From an uncultured bacterium (GTDB lineage: Bacteria > CAIJMQ01): a stretch of DNA of 14,794 nt. Below, piece by piece: positions 13,785 through 14,794 of the stretch (positions are counted from its first letter, which is position 1; each line of letters begins with the position of its first letter). The stretch covers positions 1-14,794 of the forward strand of contig CAIJMQ010000040.1 in assembly GCA_903821905.1 (NCBI GenBank). The letters run 5' to 3'. The notes below the pieces were generated by a model. That model made no database searches and was not told where the DNA came from. It saw nothing but the letters and a program-made list of their open reading frames with translations. The translations under genes were made by a program, and so were the position numbers.

Positions 13785-14765
13785 ATGATTACAAATGTGA
13801 GTAAAAGCATAACAGATTCAAAAGTAAAACCTGTATATCAAACTGTTTGGGATAACGCGAGTATATTGGTTATTTATATTATTATGTTCATTGTCCTATC
13901 TTTAACTGTTCCCTACTTTTTCAGCTGGGATAATATGATAGGCATATCTCTTGCAATATCTACAGTCGGGCCAGTTGCCTGTACTATGCTATTTTGTTTA
14001 GCATCAGGTGATTTTGACCTTTCCGTTGGGGCAGTTGTGGCTTTTTCTGGAGTCTTCGCCGCCGTAATGATTAGGGAAACCGGGAATGTTTTTATAGGCG
14101 GTATGTTCGGTATCATTGCCGGCGGACTAGTAGGTTTTTTAAATGGAGTGATTATAGCTAAACTTAAGATCAATGCGCTAATAACCACTCTTGCCACGAT
14201 GCAGATTGTCCGAGGACTTTGTTTTATCATTTCCAATGGAATAGCGGTTGGAATTACAAATGATAAGTTTTATGTTATTGGCAACAATGATTTTGCAGGA
14301 GTACCGATACCGGTATGGATTATGATTGCTTGTTTTGTTGTTTTTGCCATATTACTTAATAGAACAGTATATGGACGCAACACATTGGCAATGGGTGGAA
14401 ATAAAGAAGCAGCTAAACTTGCCGGTATAAATGTTGACAAAATTAAGATTATTATTTTTATGGTTCAGGGTTTAGTTGCCGGTACTGTTGGTATTGTACT
14501 TGCTTCCAGAATGACTAGCGGACAGCCAAACACATCTCTGGGTTTTGAGTTAGATGTTATTTCTGCTTGCGTATTAGGCGGAGTATCTCTTTCAGGAGGT
14601 ATCGGCACAATACTTGGAGTTATTGTTGGTGTGATTATTATGGGAACCGTACAGAATGCAATGAATCTTTTAAATATTCCAACATTTTATCAATATGTAG
14701 TAAGAGGCATTATTTTACTTCTTGCTGTTCTCTTTGACCAATTAAAACAGAGAAGAACTGCATAA
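13785..14765 (+). CDS. araH: AraH-type sugar ABC transporter permease
   Basis: A 326-residue inner-membrane permease with roughly eight to ten hydrophobic helices between residues 25 and 318, as usual for the AraH/RbsC family. It forms the channel that accepts sugar from the binding protein and is powered by the dual ATPase. Stretches such as MLFCLASGDFDLSVG, IAKLKINALITTLATMQIVR, RNTLAMGGNKEAAKLAG, LASRMTSGQPNTS and ISACVLGGVSLSGGIG are very close to E. coli AraH (closer than to RbsC), which supports the name. The length is normal and the frame intact. No SD is seen before the ATG at 13785; MITNVSKSITDSKVK would be a short cytoplasmic N-terminus. It is the last gene of the GH2-araFGH run; the 29 bases after it hold nothing recognisable. 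Confidence 0.95.
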   Translation: MITNVSKSITDSKVKPVYQTVWDNASILVIYIIMFIVLSLTVPYFFSWDNMIGISLAISTVGPVACTMLFCLASGDFDLSVGAVVAFSGVFAAVMIRETGNVFIGGMFGIIAGGLVGFLNGVIIAKLKINALITTLATMQIVRGLCFIISNGIAVGITNDKFYVIGNNDFAGVPIPVWIMIACFVVFAILLNRTVYGRNTLAMGGNKEAAKLAGINVDKIKIIIFMVQGLVAGTVGIVLASRMTSGQPNTSLGFELDVISACVLGGVSLSGGIGTILGVIVGVIIMGTVQNAMNLLNIPTFYQYVVRGIILLLAVLFDQLKQRRTA

Positions 14766-14794
14766 AGCATTTTAACTACCAAAAACCTATTTTC

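Noticed and set aside
1-14794. CRISPR array, rRNA genes or intact insertion sequence
   Set aside because: No regularly spaced repeats, rRNA signatures or transposase motifs were seen on either strand.

Overview
The window reads as a chromosomal segment of an AT-rich, two-membrane bacterium. The diderm envelope is inferred from a lipoprotein with a lipobox, an AsmA-like protein, and a sugar-binding protein with a non-lipidated signal peptide. Two features point to the PVC superphylum, most likely Omnitrophota-like: a prepilin-type protein with an exact C-terminal H-X9-DG motif, and lysine/peptidoglycan synthesis through an LL-diaminopimelate aminotransferase. The taxonomic call is inference only; there is no rRNA or other marker gene here.

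Left region (1-4267): a receiver-domain protein cut by the window edge is followed by a run of small, mostly membrane or exported proteins. In order these are a DUF3185-type protein, a DUF1328-type protein, an exported two-repeat beta protein with a poly-threonine tail, a DUF3494 ice-binding-like lipoprotein with an Ig-like (Big_5) domain, a stand-alone PLDc_N-type protein, a 39-residue Lys/Arg/Gly-rich protein, and an AsmA-like protein that seems fused to a DUF3568-like domain. Many of these start behind near-perfect Shine-Dalgarno (SD) sequences. Several hairpins lie between them, one of them very long.

Middle region (4299-8296): an H-X9-DG prepilin-like protein is followed by what looks like the last codons of a lost TPR gene. 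Next is a tight dapF-dapL pair encoding two consecutive steps to meso-diaminopimelate. A convergent type IV pilin-like gene lies on the minus strand. A tRNA-His(GTG) gene follows, transcribed away from the pilin gene, with its own promoter and intrinsic terminator. About 420 bases after it hold no intact gene, but they contain a decayed-looking minus-strand reading frame and several palindromes.

Right region (8297-14765): a sugar-use locus. An exported glycoside hydrolase family 2 (GH2) enzyme carries an extra sugar-binding-like domain nested inside its normal N-terminal domain. It is followed by a complete AraFGH-type ABC transporter (binding protein, ATPase, permease). The simplest reading is that the enzyme releases a monosaccharide outside the cytoplasm and the transporter imports it. 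The binding protein has lost several pocket residues that define L-arabinose binding in E. coli AraF, so the real substrate may differ.

Translation starts fall into two classes. The small-protein cluster, the GH2/ara region's first transporter gene and dapL have clear SD sites. dapF and the minus-strand pilin instead have a TATAAT box 7-9 bases before the ATG, suggesting leaderless mRNAs, and araG and araH show no SD.
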